Part shown: piece by piece, positions 1-7,106 of the stretch
Position numbering within the stretch: position 1 is the first letter of the stretch
Layout: every line of letters starts with the position of its first letter
Assembly (NCBI GenBank): GCA_963738625.1
Contig: CAVTXH010000020.1
Span: 62,001-126,000 of the forward strand
Direction: 5' to 3'
Source of the DNA: UBA7672 sp963738625
GTDB taxonomy: Bacteria; Pseudomonadota; Alphaproteobacteria; Caulobacterales; Hyphomonadaceae
DNA: 64,000 bases
Made by a program: the position numbers and the translations under genes
The notes under the pieces: model-generated
Databases searched by the model: none
Told to the model about the DNA's origin: nothing
Seen by the model: only the letters and a program-made list of their open reading frames with translations

Positions 1-665
1 TCGCTCGCCAACTCGCGGTCGATCAACTGTCCTGCCAGCTTGCCCGCCATCTGCGCCGGATCGTCCGGCGCGTTCAGCCCGCGAAACGTCAGTATGTTTT
101 CGACGGCCGTTCGCTCCGCTTTCACCACGAACAGCGACAGCATGGCGCTGTCGATCCCGCCCAGCCGCCTGCGCGCGCCCCAATAGTCGCTGTCGCCCAG
201 CCGCGTCATCGCAAACTGCATGGAGCAGCAGACATCGACATAGGGCTCCAGCGAATGCGCCAGCAGCGTCACTTCATCGCCCGACACATCGAACCGGAAC
301 GTCTCTCCCTGGAGACGCCTTTTCGCGATGGCCGGCGTCAGGTCGCCGACGCCCATCGCGCAGAAATCCACCATCCGCCTCGACAGCGCCACGGCGCCTT
401 CGGTTCCGCCCGATCCCGGCGCCGCCAGCCACTCCACCAGGTCGCACGGCGCATTCTCGCCGATCTGCCGGCGCACATCGGTCAACATTCCAACGACGTC
501 CTCCGGCATCGACGGATAGGTTTCGCGAATGCCCGCGCTCATCTGCGCGCGCTCTTCGCCGACCGGCGGACCGTTGGGATCAGCGGTAAAAACGCCAGGC
601 CGAGCGGGGCGGTCGCAAGCGATTAGGACCGCAAGCGCCGGCATCAGCCAGACCAGCCACCGCAC
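1..665 (-). CDS. Putative lipoprotein, 3' end outside window (partial)
   Basis: The minus-strand frame is open from a GTG at 665-663 to the left edge, giving about 221 residues without a stop. GGGAGG lies about 5 nt before the GTG, which decides this start. The N-terminus is a short hydrophobic segment ending in a lipobox (VLIAC, Cys about residue 17), so the product is probably an outer-membrane or periplasmic lipoprotein. The rest is mixed soluble sequence with several cysteines (EPYVDVCCSMQFAM) and no domain I recognise. Its C-terminus is missing because the window ends inside the gene. Function unknown. Confidence 0.7.
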   Translation of the reverse strand, partial: MRWLVWLMPALAVLIACDRPARPGVFTADPNGPPVGEERAQMSAGIRETYPSMPEDVVGMLTDVRRQIGENAPCDLVEWLAAPGSGGTEGAVALSRRMVDFCAMGVGDLTPAIAKRRLQGETFRFDVSGDEVTLLAHSLEPYVDVCCSMQFAMTRLGDSDYWGARRRLGGIDSAMLSLFVVKAERTAVENILTFRGLNAPDDPAQMAGKLAGQLIDRELAS

Positions 666-716
666 GATTGCCTCCCGCAAAGCGGGGCGCGAGGGCGCGG
701 CCGCCGGCCAGCATGC

Positions 717-1109
717 CTACCGTTGCGGGAGAATGTCCATGAACGCCGGCCCATGGCTATTTGTAAGGACCCGGTCCCCGTCCGCGATCCACCGGTCGAT
801 CCGCGCCCTGAGCATTGGCGGCGGAGCCGACCCCAGCTGCCTGTTCGTGTCGTGGAAATGCCGCAGGTCGAACTTCGCCCCGAGCGCCGCTTCGGCTTTC
901 TTTCGCGCCTCCACGATCGCCATCTCGCCAAGGTAGTAGCTCAGCGCCTGTCCCGGCCGTCGATGACGATGCGCTCGTCGCGAAGCAAGCCGGCCTCAAG
1001 GCCCGGAGTGCGATAAGCATCAAGCGCGACATCTGCGCCCGTCGTCAGGACGTAGAGAGGCAGGCGACCGGAACACTCGCTGCAACAAAGCGATGACGAA
1101 CAGCCGCAT
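717..1109 (-). pseudogene. Decayed DUF885-family gene (C-terminal remnant)
   Basis: Residues encoded at about 957-717 read PGQALSYYLGEMAIVEARKK and later KFDLRHFHD, which match the conserved C-terminal end of DUF885 proteins (secreted, peptidase-like). The frame has a TGA a few codons upstream. A signal-peptide-like start (MRLFVIALL, ATG at 1109) and the segment DVALDAYRTPGLEAG lie in other frames just upstream. A full DUF885 protein has about 550-600 residues; here only about 130 codons remain and the frame changes at least twice, so most of the gene is deleted. The central region is absent, so a catalytic function is not expected. Family assignment rests on the C-terminal motif only. Confidence 0.6.
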
Positions 1110-1174
1110 GACCTGCTTAAGCTTCAGGCCGCAGCAGTTACGCTGCGAATGACATTCGGCTCCTCGCGGCGCGG

Positions 1175-2923
1175 TCAGCGGCCCGGAAAAAGGGCGTCGG
1201 TTGCATCCTGCAGCGCCTCGGCCGCCGACGTGATCCCCGCAACGCTTCCCGGCGCGCGCGACAGGGTGTCCTCGGCATAGAAGCGCGCCAGCGCCAGCGG
1301 TTGTCCCCGGTCGGCGATCGCCGACTGCGTCAGGTAGTGCCCGCCCACCACATCGCCGGCCAACCGCAGATAGGCCGTCGCCCCCGACAGCGCCGTCTCC
1401 CGCGCCGATTTCATGGTGGCGATCATCCACCGCGTCGCCTCGTCCAGCGCGCCCGCCGCCGCATCGAGCCGACCCGCGATGCCAACTAGCTTCGGCTCGT
1501 TCGTCGCCCGCGCTTCGCGCGCCGTTGTGCGGATGTCGGCCAGCATGGCCGCCATCGCGGCGCCATTGTTCATCGACAGCTTGCGGCCCACCAGGTCGAT
1601 GGCCTGGATGCCGTTTGTGCCTTCATAGATCGGCGTGATGCGCGCATCGAGATAGAATTGCGCGGCGGATGTCTCGGACATGAACCCCATTCCGCCATGG
1701 ATCTGCACGCCTGTGTTGGCGGTATCGACCGCCCGGTCGGTCGCCCACGCCTTGGCCAGCGGCGTCAAAAGATCCTCGCGCATCTTGGCCGCCTCGCGTG
1801 TCGCCGCATCCTTCGCGTATTCCGCAATGTCCGCCGCCGCTCCGCAGGCATAGCAGATCGCCCGCGCCGCCTGCGTCGCCGCCGCCATGCTGGCCAGCGA
1901 GCGCTGTATGTCCGGGTGGCGGATGATCGGAGCCGATCCCTCGACGCCCGGCGCCGAGCCTTGCTTGCGGTCCTGCGCGTAGGCCACCGCCGCCTGCAGC
2001 GCCGCTTCGCCGACTGCAACGCCCTCCAGACCTACGTTAAGCCGCGCCGAGTTCATCATCGTGAACATGGCGGCGAGGCCCCTGTTGGGCTCGCCTACCA
2101 GCCAGCCTTTCGCGCCTGAATACTCCATCACGCAGGTCGGCGAGGCATGGATGCCCATCTTGTGCTCGAGGCCGATGCAGCGGAACGCGTTGCGCTCGCC
2201 CAGCGAGCCGTCGGCATCAACGAAGAATTTCGGCGCCACGAACAGCGAAACCCCCTTCGATCCCGCCGGCGCATCCGGCAGGCGGGCCAGCACCAGCTGC
2301 ACGACATTCTCCGTCATGTCGTGGTCGCCCCAGGTGATGAAGATCTTCTGCCCGGTGATCGAATAGCTGCCATCGCCGTTCGGGACAGCCTTGGTCTTCA
2401 GCGCGCCGACGTCCGATCCCGCCTGCGGCTCGGTCAGGTTCATCGCTCCGGTCCATTCCCCGGAGATCAGCTTGGGCAGGTAGGTCTTCTTCAGCGCGTC
2501 ATTGCCATGCGCCAGCAGCGCTTCGATCGCGCCGAACGTCAGCAGAGGGCAAAGCCCGAACGCCATGTTGGCGCCGTGCACCATTTCCATGACGGCCAGC
2601 GCCAGCACTTTGGGCAATCCCTGTCCGCCATACTCTTCCGGAAACGCCAACCCCATCCATCCGCCGTCGCGGAACTGTCCCCACGCCTCGGCGAATCCGG
2701 GAGCTGCGATCACTCCGCCATCCGCCAGCTTCGCGCCATGCTTGTGGCCGATCGGGTTCAGCGGCGCGAGCACATCCCGCGCCAGCTTGTTCGCCTCGTC
2801 CAGGATAGGCGCGACCAGATCCGCATCGAAATTCGGAAACGCCCCGGTGGCGGCAAGCTCCTCCAGCCGCGCAATGCGCTGAAGCGTGTGGGCAATCTGA
2901 TCGACAGGGGCGTTGTAGGGCAT
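1175..2923 (-). CDS. Acyl-CoA dehydrogenase (DmdC-like, long form)
   Basis: FAD-dependent acyl-CoA dehydrogenase of about 582 aa that would oxidise an acyl-CoA thioester to the enoyl-CoA. Order seen: N-terminal helical domain; beta domain with NLTEPQAGSDVG and GQKIFITWGDHD; C-terminal helical domain with IHGGMGFMSE and YEGTNGIQAIDL, the segment with the catalytic Glu; then an extra C-terminal domain typical of roughly 590-aa family members such as 3-methylmercaptopropionyl-CoA dehydrogenase. I chose the ATG at 2923 (MPYNAPV), which matches the family N-terminus; a longer frame upstream runs through the RAYT gene end and REP hairpin. Substrate not determinable. The start lies 4 bp after the RAYT stop, so its promoter may have been displaced. 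Confidence 0.9.
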   Translation of the reverse strand: MPYNAPVDQIAHTLQRIARLEELAATGAFPNFDADLVAPILDEANKLARDVLAPLNPIGHKHGAKLADGGVIAAPGFAEAWGQFRDGGWMGLAFPEEYGGQGLPKVLALAVMEMVHGANMAFGLCPLLTFGAIEALLAHGNDALKKTYLPKLISGEWTGAMNLTEPQAGSDVGALKTKAVPNGDGSYSITGQKIFITWGDHDMTENVVQLVLARLPDAPAGSKGVSLFVAPKFFVDADGSLGERNAFRCIGLEHKMGIHASPTCVMEYSGAKGWLVGEPNRGLAAMFTMMNSARLNVGLEGVAVGEAALQAAVAYAQDRKQGSAPGVEGSAPIIRHPDIQRSLASMAAATQAARAICYACGAAADIAEYAKDAATREAAKMREDLLTPLAKAWATDRAVDTANTGVQIHGGMGFMSETSAAQFYLDARITPIYEGTNGIQAIDLVGRKLSMNNGAAMAAMLADIRTTAREARATNEPKLVGIAGRLDAAAGALDEATRWMIATMKSARETALSGATAYLRLAGDVVGGHYLTQSAIADRGQPLALARFYAEDTLSRAPGSVAGITSAAEALQDATDALFPGR

Positions 2924-2927
2924 CCGG

Positions 2928-3500
2928 CTATATTGGAGCGCCGGCCCCCCGCCCGGCAAGCGTCCGATAGGACGCTGACGACCATGCCCAGCCAGCCGGC
3001 GAGTTTGTGAGGCCGGCCGCGACCGGATTTGCCTCAACATAGCCGATCATGGCGGCCAGATGTCTTGGGCTACGGGCGAACCTGTCGAAGTACTCGCGTT
3101 GCCAGACTGGGCCCTGCCGCCCTAAAACAAGGTTGATTTCGCGTGCCGTCCAGCTTTTCCAGCGCCTGACGGTACCTGCCAAGTCGGCAACCGGTTCGAT
3201 CACGACGTGAACGTGGTTCGGCATTACCCACCACGCCAGGAGTCGGTAACGCTTCCCATCTAGTCGCAGCAGTTCTTCCTGAACGATGCCCGCGCACTCG
3301 GGTTGTTGAAGGAGGCACTCGCCAAGCCCACGATCCAGCCCAGCATCAAAGGCCGTGCGGCGCGCTTCAGCGCCCCCCGCCAGTGTGACGCCGTGCAAAG
3401 CGTCAGCTAAGTTGAAAATCACATGCTGCTGGGCCCCCGCCACATCGAAATGTGGAAGATAGCCTCGCGAGCGCCACGTGATCCCGGCAACTCGATACAT
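2928..3500 (-). CDS. REP-associated tyrosine transposase (RAYT, Y1_Tnp family)
   Basis: About 190 aa. Family hallmarks: the N-terminal beta strand with HVIFNLADAL, the HUH-type metal motif in WWVMPNHVHVVIEP, and the tyrosine helix YFDRFARSPRHLAAMIGYVEANPVAAGL (split here: Y-D-R-F, then YVEANP). RAYTs nick and join single-stranded REP palindromes and are vertically kept, single-copy relatives of IS200/IS605 transposases. The ATG at 3500 (MYRVAG) is preferred; the frame extends further upstream only through repeat DNA. It is bracketed by two inverted copies of a GC-rich palindrome (2931-2957 and 3515-3542), the expected REP substrates; the left copy overlaps its 3' end. It sits between the acyl-CoA dehydrogenase and a DUF6152 gene. 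Confidence 0.88.
   Translation of the reverse strand: MYRVAGITWRSRGYLPHFDVAGAQQHVIFNLADALHGVTLAGGAEARRTAFDAGLDRGLGECLLQQPECAGIVQEELLRLDGKRYRLLAWWVMPNHVHVVIEPVADLAGTVRRWKSWTAREINLVLGRQGPVWQREYFDRFARSPRHLAAMIGYVEANPVAAGLTNSPAGWAWSSASYRTLAGRGAGAPI
2931..2957. repeat. REP-like hairpin, left copy
   Basis: A 27-bp GC-rich element beginning TATTGGAGCGCCGG and ending GCCCGGC. It is nearly identical to the reverse complement of the element at 3515-3542 (one indel and two or three substitutions). It can fold into an imperfect hairpin (GCCGG/CCCGGC arms). It overlaps the last codons of the RAYT gene and lies immediately upstream of the acyl-CoA dehydrogenase start. Confidence 0.75.
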
Positions 3501-3514
3501 TCCCCAACCCCGGA

Positions 3515-3542
3515 GCCGGGCAGGGGCCCGGCGCTCCCAATA
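3515..3542. repeat. REP-like hairpin, right copy
   Basis: A 28-bp element containing a perfect 6-bp stem (GCCGGG / CCCGGC) around a 6-nt CAGGGG loop, followed by GCTCCCAATA. It lies 14 bp upstream of the RAYT start codon and is inverted relative to the copy at 2931-2957, so the pair brackets the transposase gene as in REPIN/RAYT loci. Confidence 0.78.
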
Positions 3543-3559
3543 TTCCGCGGCGCCCCGCG

Positions 3560-3907
3560 CTACCGCATCAGGTTGTAGTCCTTGCCGTCGACCGTGATCG
3601 CCAGCGCCTTCCATTCGCCGCCCTGCTTGGTGCTCGGCTGGGCATCGACGGTCACCGTCTTGCCCTTGGACAGCGCTTCCTTGCTGAGGCCGCGGTCGAC
3701 CATCCGCTGCAGCGGCGACAGCCAGACTTCGACCTTCTTGCCCTCATGCGTCACCCAGAGGATGGCGTGGGGCTGCTCCCATTTCAGCTCGGCGATCGTG
3801 CCCGTCACCTTCTGCTGCCTGGCGGCGTCATAGGACGACCAGCCATGGTGGGCCGAGGCCGGGGCCGAAAGCGCTGCGGCGAGCGCCAGGGGAGCCAGAA
3901 TGCGCAT
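3560..3907 (-). CDS. DUF6152-family periplasmic protein
   Basis: About 115 aa. It starts at ATG 3907 behind a strong AGGAGG; a longer frame to 3928 lacks this spacing. A signal peptide (MRILAPLALAAALSAPASA) is followed directly by HHGWSSYD, the His-rich N-terminus typical of DUF6152 proteins, then a small beta-rich domain with KWEQPHAILWVTHEG. Family function is unknown; the HH motif after signal cleavage suggests metal binding, which is inference. It precedes the RAYT gene on the same strand. Confidence 0.8.
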   Translation of the reverse strand: MRILAPLALAAALSAPASAHHGWSSYDAARQQKVTGTIAELKWEQPHAILWVTHEGKKVEVWLSPLQRMVDRGLSKEALSKGKTVTVDAQPSTKQGGEWKALAITVDGKDYNLMR

Positions 3908-4010
3908 GCTTTTCCTCCTGCGTCTCACCGGACGATAGCACGCAACCGGCGCCGGCGTCGCTCACAAGAGGGAGATAGGCCTCACAGGCGTAACGGCTAT
4001 TTCGCCCGGG

Positions 4011-5405
4011 CTATTTCGGCCCGATCATCTTCTCGGGCCGCACCAGCCTGGTGAACTCGGCATCCGTCAGATAGCCGCCGCCGACGGCTTCCTCCCGCAG
4101 CGTCGTGCCGTTCTTGTGCGCCGTCTTGGCGATCTTGGCGCAGATGTCATAACCCAGCTTCTCGTTCAGCGCCGTCACCAGCATCAGCGAGCGCTCGACG
4201 CCATGTTTGATGTTGTCGAGCCGCGGCTCGATGCCGACGACGCAGTTGTCGGTGAACGACACTGCCGCATCGCTGAGCAGCCGCACCGACTGCAGGAAAT
4301 TGTACGCCATCATCGGGTTGAACACGTTCAGCTCGAAATGGCCCTGGCTGCCGGCGAACGCGATCGCCGCATTGTTGCCCATGATGTGCGCGCAGACCTG
4401 CGTCATCGCCTCGCACTGCGTCGGGTTCACCTTGCCCGGCATGATCGAGGAGCCCGGCTCGTTCTCAGGAAGCTGGAGCTCGCCCAGACCCGCACGCGGG
4501 CCCGACCCCAGGAAACGGATGTCGTTGGCGATCTTGAAGCAGCTTGCGGCCACTGTCGTGATCGCGCCATGGCTCATCACCATCGCATCGTGCGCCGCCA
4601 GCGCCTCGAACTTGTTCGGCGCCGTCTTGAACGGCAGCTCCGTGATCCCGGCCACTTTCGCCGCCACCAGCTTGTCGAACCCCTTGGGCGCGTTGAGCCC
4701 TGTTCCCACCGCCGTCCCGCCCTGCGCCAGCTCCATCAGCGACGGCAGCGTCGACCGGACGCGCGCAATGCCGTTCTCGATCTGCTTGGCATAGCCGCCG
4801 AATTCCTGGCCCAGCGTCAGCGGCGTCGCATCCTGCGTGTGCGTGCGGCCGATCTTGATGATCTTCTTCCAGTCCGCCGACTTCGCCTTCAGCGCCGCGT
4901 GCAGGCGCTCCAGGGCAGGCAGAAGGTCCGTCGAGATCTGCTCGGCGCAGGCAATGTGCATCGCGGTTGGGAAGGTGTCGTTCGACGACTGGCTCATGTT
5001 GACGTGGTCGTTCGGATGTACCGGCTTCTTCGAGCCCATCACGCCGCCCATCATCTCGATCGCGCGGTTCGAGATCACTTCATTCGCGTTCATGTTCGAC
5101 TGTGTGCCCGAGCCGGTCTGCCACACGACCAGCGGGAAGTGGTCGTTCAGCTTGCCGTCGATCACTTCCTGGGCCGCCGCGATGATGGTCTTGGCGAGCT
5201 TCGGATCGAGCTTGCCCAGCTCCAGGTTCGCTTCCGCCGCCGCGCGCTTCACGATGCCCAGCGCCCGCACGATCGGGACAGGCTGCTTCTCCCAGCCGAT
5301 CTTGAAATTGCCCAGCGACCTCTGCGCCTGCGCCCCCCAATACCGGTCCGCCGCAACGTCGATCGGGCCAAAAGTATCGGTTTCAGTGCGCGTCTTACCG
5401 GCCAT
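4011..5405 (-). CDS. fumC: Fumarate hydratase, class II
   Basis: 464 aa, the normal length for class II fumarase, which interconverts fumarate and L-malate in the TCA cycle as a cytosolic homotetramer. Family motifs are intact: TGSGTQSNMNANEVI near residue 100, SSNDTFPTAMH near 140, GRTHTQDATPLTLGQE near 190, and the signature GSSIMPGKVNPTQCE near 315. Start MAGKTRTETDTFGPI matches the family N-terminus. No iron-sulphur class I features. A lone gene, transcribed away from the methyltransferase-like gene at 5593. Confidence 0.97.
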   Translation of the reverse strand: MAGKTRTETDTFGPIDVAADRYWGAQAQRSLGNFKIGWEKQPVPIVRALGIVKRAAAEANLELGKLDPKLAKTIIAAAQEVIDGKLNDHFPLVVWQTGSGTQSNMNANEVISNRAIEMMGGVMGSKKPVHPNDHVNMSQSSNDTFPTAMHIACAEQISTDLLPALERLHAALKAKSADWKKIIKIGRTHTQDATPLTLGQEFGGYAKQIENGIARVRSTLPSLMELAQGGTAVGTGLNAPKGFDKLVAAKVAGITELPFKTAPNKFEALAAHDAMVMSHGAITTVAASCFKIANDIRFLGSGPRAGLGELQLPENEPGSSIMPGKVNPTQCEAMTQVCAHIMGNNAAIAFAGSQGHFELNVFNPMMAYNFLQSVRLLSDAAVSFTDNCVVGIEPRLDNIKHGVERSLMLVTALNEKLGYDICAKIAKTAHKNGTTLREEAVGGGYLTDAEFTRLVRPEKMIGPK

Positions 5406-5592
5406 GGGGTGCAGCTCCAGCTTCTCGTGCGGCCGGACTAGCGCTGGTGAAGGCCGGGATCAATGGAAGGTTATCTGTTTCCAATTGGCACGAAGCGACC
5501 GCGATCCGCTGATAATTCAACCAGGACGGGTGGCCTGTCGATTGCGGCTCCAGGGGCTATGACTCAAAACGGATGGGCGGCGGGGACGCGAA

Positions 5593-6264
5593 ATGAACCT
5601 GATCAACTGTATTCCGGACCTGAAGTTTGCCATCCAGAAGCGTACGATCGGATTCAGCATTCCGGACGCTCCGCACATGGATCCGGAAGGCGCCGCCCAG
5701 TTTGAGCAGAGCATTCAGGCGGCCAGCCTCTATCTCGAGTTCGGGGCAGGCGGATCCACCATCACGGCGGCGCTTCTGGGCAAGCCAGGGGTCAGCATCG
5801 AGGGCGATCCTCACTATGCACGCGACGTTCGGCGGAGGCTGATCAAGATCCCAAACAGGATCGAGCTGATCAACGTCGATATCGGTCGGACCAAGCAATG
5901 GGGCTATCCCGAAGACAGGGCGGCGAGCAAAGCCAATTTGGTCAAGTGGGCCGAGTATGTGAACCTGCCTTTCAGAAAACTGGAGCGCGGATTCTTTGAT
6001 CTTGTGCTGATCGACGGGCGCTTCCGCGCCGCCTGCGCTCTGCGCACCATAGCCGAGGCCCGCAAGCGCAACGCGAAGGTGCAAATCCTGGTCGACGACT
6101 ATCATGACCCTGAGGAACCGCGGCCTCACTACAGGGTGATCGAGCAGTATGCGCCGCTCGTCCGGCTAGCCGGGCGCATGGCCGTGTTCGAGATCGATCC
6201 GGAGGTCCCAGGAGAGGCGCCGACCGAGGACGTCGTGCGCGCCTTCATCGGTGATTGCCGCTGA
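5593..6264 (+). CDS. Class I SAM-dependent methyltransferase-like protein
   Basis: 223 aa. A Rossmann-type glycine loop (YLEFGAGGSTITAA, about residues 47-60) is followed by an acidic residue at the end of strand 2 (SIEGD) and DLVLIDGRFR (about 137-146), the layout of class I methyltransferases. Related proteins are often found with surface-glycan or FkbM-type functions, but no FkbM signature is clear. Substrate unknown. Convergent with the 2OG oxygenase gene, whose stop is 4 bp away. ATG at 5593 has only a weak GGGGA upstream. Confidence 0.65.
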   Translation: MNLINCIPDLKFAIQKRTIGFSIPDAPHMDPEGAAQFEQSIQAASLYLEFGAGGSTITAALLGKPGVSIEGDPHYARDVRRRLIKIPNRIELINVDIGRTKQWGYPEDRAASKANLVKWAEYVNLPFRKLERGFFDLVLIDGRFRAACALRTIAEARKRNAKVQILVDDYHDPEEPRPHYRVIEQYAPLVRLAGRMAVFEIDPEVPGEAPTEDVVRAFIGDCR

Positions 6265-6268
6265 CGCG

Positions 6269-7009
6269 CTAGACCCTGCCGATGTGCGTATAGCCCATCG
6301 GGTTGAGCGGATCGCCCTTCACGAACCAGCCGGAGACGGCCAGCCGGGGATTGAGCGAGTAGGGCGCCACCAGCGTCACCGAGTGCACGTGCCGCACGTC
6401 GAACAGATCCAGAGTGTTGAAGCCGGGCGAGTACGCGTATGTGGGCTCGCCCTCGTTATTGTAGAACTGCAGCAGCCCGCCCCAGTCCGGATCCCAGGTC
6501 CTGGTGAAGCCCCACACGAAGGCGAACTTCCTTAGCTCGCCTTTCGGGTCGTCGAGGTGGCGGGTGAGATAGTGCCCCGGCCGGTAGTCGGTCGCCTGCG
6601 CGAACACATTGTCGAACGTCGAGGCCCTGGTGATCCGCCGGATCACCTCCAGCGTCCGCTCGCTCCGCAGCTCCGAATAGAACCGTCCCAGCGCGGTGCT
6701 CGGCGCGCCCGCCTGCCATGCTTCGGTCATGCGGTAGCCCATGTAGGCAAAGCCCTCGGCCCGGCTCGCGGCCTGGGCCAGCGTGCGCTGCAGCTCCATC
6801 TGCCGCGCCCGGTCCCAGCTCACCAGCTCCTGCGGGTCGATCACCGCGACGCCGCTGCCGGTCGCGCAGAAGAGCTGCATCGGCAGCTCCGTCATCTCCG
6901 CCGCAACCGCTTCCGCCACGTCCCGGTCCAGAACGTCGCGCACGCGTATTCGGCCATCCTTCGCGAACTGCGCGGCAAGGTCGTCGAGGTCGAGGCGGGG
7001 ATCGAGCAT
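6269..7009 (-). CDS. 2-oxoglutarate/Fe(II)-dependent oxygenase (prolyl-hydroxylase type)
   Basis: 246 aa. The double-stranded beta-helix shows the iron facial triad: H151 and D153 in HYLTRHLDD, a distal His in VRHVHSV (probably H209), and the 2-oxoglutarate-binding Arg in NPRLAVSGWF (R222). WGGLLQFYN is typical of the cupin core in SM-20/PHD-like enzymes. Start ATG 7009 is supported by GGAG 7-8 nt upstream; longer in-frame extensions overlap the divergent gene. Hydroxylation target unknown. Divergent from the PQQ dehydrogenase gene with 97 bp between starts. Confidence 0.85.
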   Translation of the reverse strand: MLDPRLDLDDLAAQFAKDGRIRVRDVLDRDVAEAVAAEMTELPMQLFCATGSGVAVIDPQELVSWDRARQMELQRTLAQAASRAEGFAYMGYRMTEAWQAGAPSTALGRFYSELRSERTLEVIRRITRASTFDNVFAQATDYRPGHYLTRHLDDPKGELRKFAFVWGFTRTWDPDWGGLLQFYNNEGEPTYAYSPGFNTLDLFDVRHVHSVTLVAPYSLNPRLAVSGWFVKGDPLNPMGYTHIGRV

Positions 7010-7106
7010 ACACTCACTCCAGCCGCTTCTCCGGCTGTTTTCAATGGGTCTTTCTATCTGGCCTATACCGGCGCAGATGTGGTTACGTGGAAACGGGGAG
7101 GCGCGG

